A DNA stretch of 7,197 nucleotides from CAYUNT01 sp964446285. GTDB taxonomy: Bacteria; Sumerlaeota; Sumerlaeia; SLMS01; CAYUNT01. The notes below the pieces were generated by a model. That model saw nothing but the letters and a program-made list of their open reading frames with translations, had not been told where the DNA came from and ran no database searches. Shown here piece after piece: positions 1 to 5,615 of this stretch (its first letter is position 1; each line of letters opens with the position of its first letter). A program made the position numbers and the translations under genes. The DNA lies in NCBI GenBank assembly GCA_964446285.1, contig CAYUNT010000216.1, positions 1-7,197 on the forward strand. Reading direction: 5' to 3'.

Positions 1-226
1 CTTGACGCTGCCTCGCAATACGGTCTGGCACCGGCTGCATGGTTTCTTCCCGGGTCGCGCCGGGCCAAAGCGTATGAACCACGACGACTTTGACCGTGAA
101 CTCGGGGTCTTCATTGCGGCCCAGAGTCAGATACGCTCCAACACCGGCCACCATGCTCATCAGCATGAAGTAGATGACGAGTGACTTGTGGCGGATCGCC
201 CATTCGGAGAGATTGAGGCTTTTCAT
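1..226 (-). CDS. RND efflux pump inner-membrane subunit, N-terminal fragment
   Basis: This is the first 75 residues of an RND family proton-driven drug/solute exporter; the rest lies beyond the left edge of the window. It begins MKSLNLSEWAIRHKSLVIYF, a short cytoplasmic amphipathic stretch followed by the first transmembrane helix (about residues 13-35). The family-typical run LGRNEDPEF (35-43) and the segment WPGATREET (54-62), which opens the first porter subdomain, come next. The order and spacing match HAE1-type pumps of the MexI/AcrB class. The ATG at 226-224 overlaps the TGA of the adaptor gene (225-223) as ATGA, so the two are almost certainly translationally coupled and form one pump. 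Residues 63-75 (MQPVPDRIARQRQ) differ somewhat from the family's usual Q-x-V-T-D-x-I-E-x-x-L pattern. The substrate cannot be told from this fragment. The family call is secure; the subfamily is inference. Confidence 0.93.
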   Translation of the reverse strand, partial: MKSLNLSEWAIRHKSLVIYFMLMSMVAGVGAYLTLGRNEDPEFTVKVVVVHTLWPGATREETMQPVPDRIARQRQ

Positions 227-1335
227 GATGCATCTCCCAATAGTTTCACAGTTTGCCCTTCATGAAGTTCATGCACCCCGGCGGTCACGATGCTTTCTCC
301 AGGTTGCAGTCCCTCTGCGACGATGACCGAGTCTGGTGTGTAGCGGGCGATCTTGATCGCGCGCCGGTGAACACGCTTGTTTTGGGCGTCTATCACCCAG
401 ACAGCGGGATTGTTTTCGATCATCGTCAGCGCAGGCGAAGGAATCGCGATCATCTGCTCAGTCCGCAATTGAAGGCGCCCAACCACCGTCGTGCCCAGAA
501 GCATTCCCTCGGGCGGTTCGACAAGCCCGACTTTGACTCGATAATTTCTTGTGATGGGATCGGCTTGGGGCGATATTTCGCGGATGCTTCCCGACGTGCG
601 GATGCTCCGATTGTCCGCGAGCCAGACCTCGACTTCTTGGTTCAAGGACAGGCCATCGCGGATGACTCGGGCCGGCATGTCGAAAACAGCATCCCGGCCG
701 CTTTGTTGCGCCACCTTTAGAATCATCTGCCCGGCCTGAACGACTTCTCCAGGTTCCACTCCCTTTTCCGTTATCACGCCAGCGGCTTCGGACTTCAATT
801 CTGTGAATCCAAGTTGGTCCTCCGCAACTTTCAGCCTGGCCTGCGCCGCTTCCACCTGGGCTTTCGACGTTCGTTTTTGGCGCAAGGCGACTTCGTAGTC
901 GTTGGGGGATATCACTCCCTGCGTAACCAATTCGGCCATTCGCTTTTCGTGCGCTTCCGACTGCTCCAGGGCCGCTTGCGCGGCGAGGAGCTCCGCCTGC
1001 GCGGCGTTGCGCGTGCTTCGCTCAATTTCGCCGTCGAGCCGCGCCACTGTTTGCCCGACGCTGACCGTGTCGCCAACATCCAGGGTTCTTTCGGTCACCT
1101 TGCCGGAAAGGCGAAAAGCCAGGCTGATCTCGTCGCGCGCGCGCACATGGCCGGTCACCACAATGGGGTCCCCAACGTCGTGTTTCTCCACTACAATCGA
1201 GCGGACTGCGCGAGGGGCGGGCGCGGCTTCCACTTTTTTCTTGCAGCCGCCAAGCAACGGGAACGCCAGAGCAGCCAGGAGGAGCACCCCCCACTGGCTG
1301 ATCCGGGACTGCCATACGGAATTCATAGTTTTCAT
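223..1335 (-). CDS. RND efflux periplasmic adaptor lipoprotein (membrane fusion protein)
   Basis: This adaptor should bridge the RND pump encoded immediately downstream to an outer-membrane channel of the TolC type, which is not in the window. From the chosen start it has 370 residues, a usual length. A basic N-terminus and a hydrophobic stretch lead to the lipobox LGGC, with Cys31 as the predicted lipidated residue, followed by KKK. The first half of a biotinyl-lipoyl-like domain lies at about 67-103 (RLSGKV, VGDTVSVGQTVARLD). An Ala/Gln/Glu-rich alpha-hairpin follows at about 104-175, and the second lipoyl half at about 177-212 (AAGVITEKGVEPGEVVQAGQ). A beta-barrel region (about 214-290) and a membrane-proximal domain (about 295-370, GLQPGESIVTAG) complete it. 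I chose ATG 1335 over ATG 1341 because AGGAG (1346-1342) abuts the latter with no spacer but sits 6 bases from 1335. The 4-base ATGA overlap with the pump gene supports coupling. Known family; substrate unknown. Confidence 0.95.
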   Translation of the reverse strand: MKTMNSVWQSRISQWGVLLLAALAFPLLGGCKKKVEAAPAPRAVRSIVVEKHDVGDPIVVTGHVRARDEISLAFRLSGKVTERTLDVGDTVSVGQTVARLDGEIERSTRNAAQAELLAAQAALEQSEAHEKRMAELVTQGVISPNDYEVALRQKRTSKAQVEAAQARLKVAEDQLGFTELKSEAAGVITEKGVEPGEVVQAGQMILKVAQQSGRDAVFDMPARVIRDGLSLNQEVEVWLADNRSIRTSGSIREISPQADPITRNYRVKVGLVEPPEGMLLGTTVVGRLQLRTEQMIAIPSPALTMIENNPAVWVIDAQNKRVHRRAIKIARYTPDSVIVAEGLQPGESIVTAGVHELHEGQTVKLLGDAS

Positions 1336-1341
1336 AGTCAT

Positions 1342-1346
1342 CTCCT
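1342..1346 (-). promoter_or_regulatory. Shine-Dalgarno site that decides the adaptor start
   Basis: AGGAG, read on the minus strand, lies 6 bases before ATG 1335 and directly touches ATG 1341 in the same frame. A functional spacer is usually about 5-9 bases, so translation most likely starts at 1335 and the protein begins MKTMNSVW. Confidence 0.75.
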
Positions 1347-1395
1347 GTGTTCGATGTGAGCTAACTTTTCCCGGCTTTTCCCCGGGGGCTGTTAA

Positions 1396-2187
1396 TTATT
1401 TCTTTCCCACTGCGCCGAAGTATTCTTCCATCAAGCACTTGATGAACATTTCCGGATTTTGGACCCCGTCGGCCCATTGAAGAATTTTCGCGAACGCGCT
1501 TGCATTGGCATCCGCCCCCGAGGCTTCCCTTGCTCTTTGGAGGAGGCCGGTGAACACGATGGCCAGCGTGCGAACCCAGTCCAATGCCTGGCGATCCTCA
1601 TCTCTGTGCAGGTAAAATTTCGCCAAACTCATTGAAACCGCGTAGAAAATTGTGTCCTCGAAATCGTGGAGTTTCCTTCCGAACTTCACGGCGGGCGCCA
1701 GCAGGCTGGCATAAGGGCACGCGCTATTGGCCACGATAACGGGATACACATACGCCAGCGCCCTTTGCAGATTGGTGCGCAGGCTGTGCGTTTCATTCTT
1801 TGTCCACACATATAGATTTACTGGATCGTGGGAATTGGATTTAGAGAACTGTTCGACCACATCAATCATGTCATGCGCGGGAGGGCAGAAGTCGTAGTCT
1901 TCCCGCGAGAGCGGGCAATTGGCGCATTGATGGCAGGTTAGCCGCGCCCATTGGGGGCGTGTCCTCCGCTTGGAATTGGTGAGGCTCGGAATCATCACAT
2001 TGAAGTCATGCTTCCCATCTGGGGTCTCCAGCCGGTAAATAATCCTTTCAACATCTCCCGATCCGCTTTCTCGCTTGGAGCGCCCCGATCTATGGGCCGG
2101 ATCGGCGGGAATCGTCGTGCGCTCGCCAATACCCTGTCCTGCTTTGCGCCACGCCGATTGAAATTGAACGTCTGCTTGAATACCCAT
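1396..2187 (-). CDS. Uncharacterised C-X2-C-X2-C-X9-C protein, paralog A
   Basis: A 263-residue predicted soluble protein with no signal peptide or clear membrane segment. I do not know its function. Its core (about residues 47-258) aligns along nearly its whole length with the neighbouring protein at 2232-2966, so the two are tandem paralogs. The shared landmark is WARLTCHQCANCPL, giving Cys85, Cys88, Cys91 and then Cys101 in FCPPAHDMID. This four-cysteine arrangement could hold zinc or an iron-sulfur cluster (inference). A second shared block, VANSACPYASLLAPAVKFG (152-170, Cys157), precedes a helical half with DFEDTIFYAVSMSL and VQNPEMFIK. I recall uncharacterised bacterial families with this HQC-x2-CPL ... 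CP ... SxCP layout but cannot assign an accession. Residues 1-46 are a basic, low-complexity N-terminal extension absent from the paralog. The start is supported by AAGGGA about 7 bases before ATG 2187. It sits 60 bases before the adaptor gene, in the same operon. Confidence 0.85.
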   Translation of the reverse strand: MGIQADVQFQSAWRKAGQGIGERTTIPADPAHRSGRSKRESGSGDVERIIYRLETPDGKHDFNVMIPSLTNSKRRTRPQWARLTCHQCANCPLSREDYDFCPPAHDMIDVVEQFSKSNSHDPVNLYVWTKNETHSLRTNLQRALAYVYPVIVANSACPYASLLAPAVKFGRKLHDFEDTIFYAVSMSLAKFYLHRDEDRQALDWVRTLAIVFTGLLQRAREASGADANASAFAKILQWADGVQNPEMFIKCLMEEYFGAVGKK

Positions 2188-2231
2188 TGATAGTTCCCTT
2201 TTCAGAAGTGGATTCCTAACAAGCCGGTTTT

Positions 2232-2966
2232 TCAGGCTTTCTGCGCACTCCCGTCATTTTGCAATTGGGGGCTGGCCACGAAGTATTTGGCCATTATGCT
2301 TTTAATGAATCTTTCCGGATTCTGGACGGCGTAGGCCCATTGGATGTCTTTTACCAGTGCGTTTATGTTGGCATCCAGCATTGACGATTCCTTAACTCTG
2401 GCAAGAAGACCTGTAAAAACAATGGATAATATGCGGGGGCCGTCCAGGGGCGGAACCTTGGCTTTTCCTGGATTCTTTTCATCCTCATTCAGGTAGGCGC
2501 TGACCAGATTCATGGACAGTGCGTAGAAAATGGCATCATCGAAATCGATAAACATCTTTCCGAATTTCATAACCGGCGCCAGCAAGGCGGCGTGGGGGCA
2601 CGAACTGTGGGCCACAATCGCCAGATAGATGTAAGACAACGCTCGTTGCAGGTCTGTGCGAATGGTATGCATTTCGCCATAGGTCCACACGTGCATTGTC
2701 ACCGTGTCATACGAGTTGGAGTGGGAAAAGCGTTCAGCCAGATCGATCATGTCAAGGGCAGCGGGGCAGTATTCGGTATCCTTGGCATTGAGCGGGCAGT
2801 TGGAACATTGATGACAGGCCAGCCTCGCCCAGTCAGGAATCTGAGTGCTGCCGCAGCGGTTGGTGTTCGGCGGAATCGTCAGATGAAAATCTCGCTTGGA
2901 ATTCTGGAATTCAAGATAGTAATTGGTCTTGTGCATAGTATGGCGTTTTATTCCGGAGGGATGCAT
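2232..2966 (-). CDS. Uncharacterised C-X2-C-X2-C-X9-C protein, paralog B
   Basis: A 244-residue predicted cytosolic protein of unknown function, the upstream partner of the paralog at 1396-2187 (44-base gap). Matching features are WARLACHQCSNCPL with Cys51, Cys54, Cys57 and Cys67 (YCPAALDMID), then HSSCPHAALLAPVMKFG with Cys123, DFDDAIFYALSMNL, SIVFTGLLARVKESS and VQNPERFIKSIM. All five cysteines shared with the paralog keep their relative positions. Compared with the paralog it has a short N-terminus, an insert of about 10 residues after YLNEDE (about 162-175) and a longer polar tail. ATG 2966 is preceded by AAAGGA at about 9 bases and lies inside the end of the STAS gene (19-base overlap), so reinitiation or coupling is likely. 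A second in-frame ATG at 2936 has no good ribosome site. A metal- or cluster-binding sensory or assembly role would fit the motif, but this is only inference. Confidence 0.86.
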   Translation of the reverse strand: MHPSGIKRHTMHKTNYYLEFQNSKRDFHLTIPPNTNRCGSTQIPDWARLACHQCSNCPLNAKDTEYCPAALDMIDLAERFSHSNSYDTVTMHVWTYGEMHTIRTDLQRALSYIYLAIVAHSSCPHAALLAPVMKFGKMFIDFDDAIFYALSMNLVSAYLNEDEKNPGKAKVPPLDGPRILSIVFTGLLARVKESSMLDANINALVKDIQWAYAVQNPERFIKSIMAKYFVASPQLQNDGSAQKA

Positions 2967-3265
2967 TCTGTTTTTTCCTTTCTCTCAGATTCCGCGGACT
3001 GGATTATTTCCGCCACAAGGTCTTTCGTCAGGCAGTCGTCGGCGACCAATTCAGCGCCTTGCCGGTGGAGTTCCGCCAGGCAGGCTCGGCCCGCAGCGTC
3101 GATGGATGTCACATCCGTCAAGTCAATGCGGAACACTGGTTGGCAGCGACTGTCTCGCGTAGCTCGCCAGCACTCCTCGAGCTCCTGCACCCAAGGCCCC
3201 CCCAATCTCCCTTCGATTTGGAAGGTGAAGATTTGTGGATTGTCATGGACTGTGATTCGCAGCAT
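2948..3265 (-). CDS. STAS-domain protein (anti-anti-sigma-factor-like)
   Basis: A 105-residue protein made up almost entirely of one STAS domain. The pattern is an opening beta strand (LRITVHDNPQIFTFQIEGRL), a helix after GPWVQELEECW, the diagnostic strand-loop-helix FRIDLTDVTSIDAAGRACLAELHRQGAELVA (45-75), and a charged tail. STAS domains usually bind partner proteins such as anti-sigma kinases, or small ligands. In SpoIIAA-type members the loop after this strand reads D-S-S-G and its serine is phosphorylated; here it reads D56-A57-A58-G59, so that switch is absent. A scaffold or ligand-sensing role is therefore more likely than a classic phospho-switch (inference). ATG 3265 has AGGAG with an 8-base spacer. 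It is the first gene after the predicted sigma-54 promoter, and its last 19 bases overlap the next gene. The domain call is firm; the cellular partner is unknown. Confidence 0.9.
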   Translation of the reverse strand: MLRITVHDNPQIFTFQIEGRLGGPWVQELEECWRATRDSRCQPVFRIDLTDVTSIDAAGRACLAELHRQGAELVADDCLTKDLVAEIIQSAESERKEKTECIPPE

Positions 3266-3294
3266 TTTTCACGCTCCTGCCTGCCAGACAATAA

Positions 3295-3310
3295 GGCACA
3301 TTGCGTGCCA
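3295..3310 (-). promoter_or_regulatory. Predicted sigma-54 (-24/-12) promoter of the STAS-efflux operon
   Basis: Read on the minus strand, TGGCACG (3310-3304) matches the -24 consensus fully. The -12 element is GTGCC (3299-3295), which keeps the essential GC in exact register (GG at 3309-3308, GC at 3297-3296) but has G and C where TTGCW is expected. Transcription would start near 3284, leaving a leader of about 19 bases containing the AGGAG of the STAS gene. The location directly downstream of an enhancer-binding-protein gene makes this credible. The two boxes also form a small dyad GGCAC-N5-GTGCC, so an operator is an alternative reading. Confidence 0.62.
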
Positions 3311-3327
3311 GCGAAGCAGGGTGTGGT

Positions 3328-3364
3328 GAATAATCTTGCAAATCTAGTATTTACAGAAATCTAT
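3328..3364. other. AT-rich spacer between promoter and upstream dyads
   Basis: This stretch is clearly richer in A and T than its surroundings and lies between the predicted -24 box and the dyad cluster. Sigma-54 promoters often have a bent or IHF-bound segment here. I do not see a full IHF consensus, so only its composition and position are suggestive. Confidence 0.25.
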
Positions 3365-3399
3365 GGGCAAGCCGGGCGGTGAAGGATCATGAAGCAATC

Positions 3400-3455
3400 G
3401 GCACGTGCCACCCGCCAAATGCCAGCCAGGTGGCACGTCTGCCCATTAGTGGGCA
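3400..3455. promoter_or_regulatory. Dyad cluster, candidate enhancer (UAS) for the sigma-54 activator
   Basis: Three overlapping symmetries are packed into 56 bases. The palindrome GGCACGTGCC lies at 3400-3409. A perfect 10-bp inverted repeat follows, ACGTGCCACC (3403-3412) and GGTGGCACGT (3429-3438), with a 16-base spacer. TGCCCA-TTAG-TGGGCA lies at 3440-3455 and spans the stop codon of the regulator gene. The main repeat is centred about 110 bases upstream of the predicted -24 box, the usual range for a site bound by a Fis-HTH enhancer-binding protein. It could instead be an RNA hairpin at the end of the regulator transcript, but no T-run follows on the minus strand. Confidence 0.45.
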
Positions 3456-5008
3456 CTACCGGGGCGGAAAATGCCGAGCTTTTTCATTTTTGCCTGCAAC
3501 GTCGATCGCTTCATTCCCAAACGCGCGGCGGCCCCCTCTGGACCAGCCACAACCCAGCCGGTCTCGCGCAGGATGCTGAGTATATGCTCTCGTTCCGCAT
3601 CAACCAATGTAATTGCGATTCTCGCAGGCTCAGCGGTCTCCTGCGCGGCCATCGTCTGCAAATCGCCCAGAGGAACCTGAAGGATCGGGCCAGGGGAAAG
3701 AATAACCGCGCGCTCGATGATGTTTTGCAGTTCCCGCACGTTTCCCGGCCACGTGTAGCGCACCAGGGCATCCATAACCGCCGACGGGATCGAGTCTATG
3801 CGCCGGCCCATGCGCCGCGCGAACAGCTGAGTGAAGTGCCGAATCAGCCGCGGTATATCGTCCCGCCGGTCACGCAAGGGGGGCAGCACCACGGGAAAAA
3901 CGTTCAGCCTATAGTAGAGGTCCTCGCGGAAGTGGCCCTTGGCAACCATCTTGGCCAAATCGCGATGTGTAGCTGCCACCAGCCGCACATCCACCTTAAT
4001 TGTCTTTGTTCCGCCGAGCCGCTCGAATTCCTGCTCCTGCAAAACTCTCAATAACTTCGGCTGCAACTCCGGTGGAATGTCCCCGACCTCGTCCAGGAAC
4101 AATGTGCCCCGGTGCGCCAATTCAAAGCGGCCAATCTTCTGGCTTATCGCCCCGGTAAACGCCCCCTTCTCGTGGCCGAACAGCTCGCTCTCCAACAGGC
4201 CCGTTGGAATGGCCGAGCAGTTGAGTTTGACAAACGTGCGGTCGCGCCGCGGGCTTAAATCATGCAGAGCGCGGGCGACAAGTTCCTTCCCTGTGCCTGT
4301 CTCTCCCCCTATCAGTACTGTCGAGTCTGTCGGAGCCACGGTCTCGACCTGCGCGAGCACACGCCGCAGGGCGGGGCTTTCCCCCACAATGTCTCCAAAG
4401 TGGTGGTCGGTGCGGACTTCTTCCTCCAGGTAGGCCTTTTCTTGCGCGAGTTGGTCTTTCAGCGCACGGATTTCCTCAAACGCCAAGGCGTTTTCGACAG
4501 CCACAGCTGCTTGGTTGGCGACGAGCTGCAGGAAGCCCAGGTCCGCCATGTTATAGGCAGATGTTTGCTTGCTCACAAACACCAGCGCTCCCAGCCGCCG
4601 CCGGGCCGTGGTCAGAGGAAGCCAGCAGAGACTCTGGACTCCAAACGGCTGCACTTGTTCCAGCAATCGCGGCCAGCGTCCCAGCTCGGCTGCATTCGCG
4701 GTGATAAGCGGCTGCTGGGTCTGCCACACCAACCCCGCCGGATCCTCTTCCACGCGAAAAACCATCACGGTTTGGGGCGGGACGGGTTCAGTGGTCTCCA
4801 GAATGTGGAGGCACATCCTGTCAGCCGACGCATCGTGCAGGACCAGGGAAAGGGCGTCAAAGCGCGCCACCTGATGCAGTCGGCTGGCCAAGTCATGGAA
4901 CAGCGCGGCCAGGTCGCGGTGCGAGACAATCGCTTCCGAAACGGCAAGCAACGCTTGATACCGGTTGCCGGACACAGCCGCCTTATCGTTTTCCAGAAGG
5001 TCACTCAT
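3446..5008 (-). CDS. Sigma-54-dependent enhancer-binding regulator, GAF-AAA+-Fis (FhlA/NtrC-like)
   Basis: This activator should bind upstream DNA and use ATP to open sigma-54 promoters. From ATG 5008 it has 520 residues. An N-terminal GAF domain (about 15-175) is the likely signal input, and a coiled-coil linker (about 175-205) follows. The AAA+ domain (about 205-440) has Walker A GGETGTGKE (234-242), the sigma-54-contacting GAFTGA (282-287), Walker B GTLFLDEVGD (301-310), FREDLYYRLNVFP (360-372) and WPGNVREL (420-427). A Fis-type helix-turn-helix closes the protein (about 468-512, GAAARLGMKRSTLQAKMKKLGI). There is no receiver domain, so it is not an ordinary two-component regulator. The frame is open further up to GTG 5107, but that segment looks non-coding and neither start has a clear ribosome site, so the start is the weak point. 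The most likely target is the operon just downstream; the ligand is unknown. Cys66 and Cys128 of the GAF domain are possible redox- or metal-sensitive residues (speculation). Confidence 0.93.
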   Translation of the reverse strand: MSDLLENDKAAVSGNRYQALLAVSEAIVSHRDLAALFHDLASRLHQVARFDALSLVLHDASADRMCLHILETTEPVPPQTVMVFRVEEDPAGLVWQTQQPLITANAAELGRWPRLLEQVQPFGVQSLCWLPLTTARRRLGALVFVSKQTSAYNMADLGFLQLVANQAAVAVENALAFEEIRALKDQLAQEKAYLEEEVRTDHHFGDIVGESPALRRVLAQVETVAPTDSTVLIGGETGTGKELVARALHDLSPRRDRTFVKLNCSAIPTGLLESELFGHEKGAFTGAISQKIGRFELAHRGTLFLDEVGDIPPELQPKLLRVLQEQEFERLGGTKTIKVDVRLVAATHRDLAKMVAKGHFREDLYYRLNVFPVVLPPLRDRRDDIPRLIRHFTQLFARRMGRRIDSIPSAVMDALVRYTWPGNVRELQNIIERAVILSPGPILQVPLGDLQTMAAQETAEPARIAITLVDAEREHILSILRETGWVVAGPEGAAARLGMKRSTLQAKMKKLGIFRPGSAH

Positions 5009-5335
5009 TGTGCAGCAGAGGCAGGATTTAATTTTGTGGAGGATCGTGGGCAAAAAAGTCTGCGCATTTTTGGGGTTGTCCTCCCCAAAAGGCGGAAAAG
5101 GATGCACCCAATGCTAATACTAAAGGCCCGCCCAACGGCTTGGTGCAAGAGGGAATGTCCAGCGGGCGCATCTTGACCCAGGGCGTTTCCGTAAATGCTT
5201 CTCATGACTTTTTCAGAGAACTTTGGGAGGGCGCCAGATCAGGAACTCCGCAGGCAGAACGCAAGGCATGAAGAACAGAATACTACAATCAGCTATTTCT
5301 ATCCAAAAGAAAATGTTTACGGCATTGTCCTGTTC
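5009..5335. other. Intergenic region upstream of the regulator, no gene seen
   Basis: This is the left part of the divergent gap between the sigma-54 regulator and the desaturase. Open frames here have no ribosome site or recognisable protein pattern. On the minus strand a weak sigma-70-like pair, TTGGAT and TATTCT with an 18-base spacer (about 5309-5280), could serve the regulator, but each box matches only 4 of 6 consensus bases. No RNA gene or repeat was recognised. Confidence 0.4.
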
Positions 5336-5344
5336 TTCCCGACA
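5336..5344 (+). repeat. Target-site duplication, left copy (9 bp)
   Basis: TTCCCGACA directly precedes the left terminal inverted repeat of the small mobile element. The identical 9 bases directly follow the right terminal repeat. Matching flush copies are the usual footprint of a cut-and-paste insertion. Confidence 0.88.
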
Positions 5345-5363
5345 GGGCGCATCTCACTTTTTT
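5345..5363 (+). repeat. Left terminal inverted repeat of the MITE-like element
   Basis: GGGCGCATCTCACTTTTTT pairs with the right end at 5530-5548 with a single mismatch (C against T at position 6). One further T is present on this side before the shared G. Confidence 0.88.
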
Positions 5364-5448
5364 TGTTTATCCGCAGGCGAAACCGCCACGTTTCTTTCAG
5401 CGAGGCCACCTGCGGCGCGGATGGCGCCAAGCGCCACAACGAGGCGCG

Positions 5449-5495
5449 AGAAGGTAGCTTGGGGTGGAGCGATGCGGAACCCCAGGCTACCCTCT
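5449..5495. repeat. Internal stem-loop of the MITE-like element
   Basis: Arms 5449-5465 and 5479-5495 pair over 17 positions with two imperfections around a 13-base loop. In the core GGTAGCTTGGGGT faces ACCCCAGGCTACC, where the single odd pair would be a G-U wobble in RNA of the plus sense. A smaller hairpin, GGCCT-CTTCA-AGGCC (5498-5512), follows closely. Subterminal hairpins are common in MITEs. A transcribed RNA or a processing or termination role is possible but unproven. Confidence 0.7.
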
Positions 5496-5529
5496 ATGGC
5501 CTCTTCAAGGCCCTAGCGGGATTCGTTGC

Positions 5530-5548
5530 AAAAAAGTGAGATACGCCC
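5530..5548 (-). repeat. Right terminal inverted repeat of the MITE-like element
   Basis: Read on the minus strand this is GGGCGTATCTCACTTTTTT, the partner of the left end with 18 of 19 positions matching. Confidence 0.88.
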
Positions 5549-5557
5549 TTCCCGACA
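5549..5557 (+). repeat. Target-site duplication, right copy (9 bp)
   Basis: TTCCCGACA is identical to the copy at 5336-5344. Removing the element and one copy restores a continuous pre-insertion sequence running into the leader of the desaturase gene. Confidence 0.88.
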
Positions 5558-5615
5558 ATTTGCATAAGGTTCCGATTGCCCTTGTTCATGGATTCGGACT
5601 AGGCGCATTGCCGCT

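Larger units (their letters stand above)
5345..5548. mobile_element. MITE-like non-autonomous transposable element, 204 bp
   Basis: The left end reads GGGCGCATCTCACTTTTTT (5345-5363). The right end, read on the minus strand, is GGGCGTATCTCACTTTTTT (5548-5530), giving 18 of 19 matching positions. Exact 9-bp direct repeats flank both ends. The interior of about 166 bases is far too short for a transposase. It contains a 17-bp stem-loop and no believable gene; the frame across it at 5195-5539 is best read as chance. The element must be moved by a transposase encoded elsewhere. A 9-bp duplication is found in several IS families (for example IS4-like, IS1 and the IS903 group), and I cannot choose among them from the ends alone. 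The near-identity of the ends and the intact duplication suggest a fairly recent insertion. It lies 67 bases before the desaturase start and may have altered its promoter. A solo remnant of a larger IS after internal deletion is the main alternative. Confidence 0.85.

Noticed and set aside
253..1359. Several plus-strand frames opposite the adaptor gene
   Set aside because: The minus-strand adaptor has a full lipobox and domain series; the opposite frames are shadows.
3394..3410. Second sigma-54 promoter on the minus strand, TGGCACG followed by TTGC
   Set aside because: The GG to GC distance is two bases too long, and sigma-54 spacing is strict.
3403..3438. Inverted repeat as an intrinsic terminator of the regulator gene
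   Set aside because: The loop is 16 bases and no T-run follows the stem on the minus strand.
3431..3446. Plus-strand TGGCACG as a sigma-54 promoter
   Set aside because: There is no GC at the required -12 register and no plus-strand gene downstream.
3446..5107. Longer form of the sigma-54 regulator starting at GTG 5107
   Set aside because: The extra 33 residues have no domain character, no ribosome site precedes the GTG, and ATG 5008 gives a normal N-terminus just before the GAF domain.
4262..5176. Long plus-strand frame opposite the regulator
   Set aside because: It is antisense to a clear GAF-AAA+ gene, with a composition typical of a shadow frame and no recognisable motif.
5195..5539. 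Possible 114-residue protein across the intergenic gap
   Set aside because: It runs through the terminal repeat and most of the mobile element, lacks a ribosome site and has no domain pattern.
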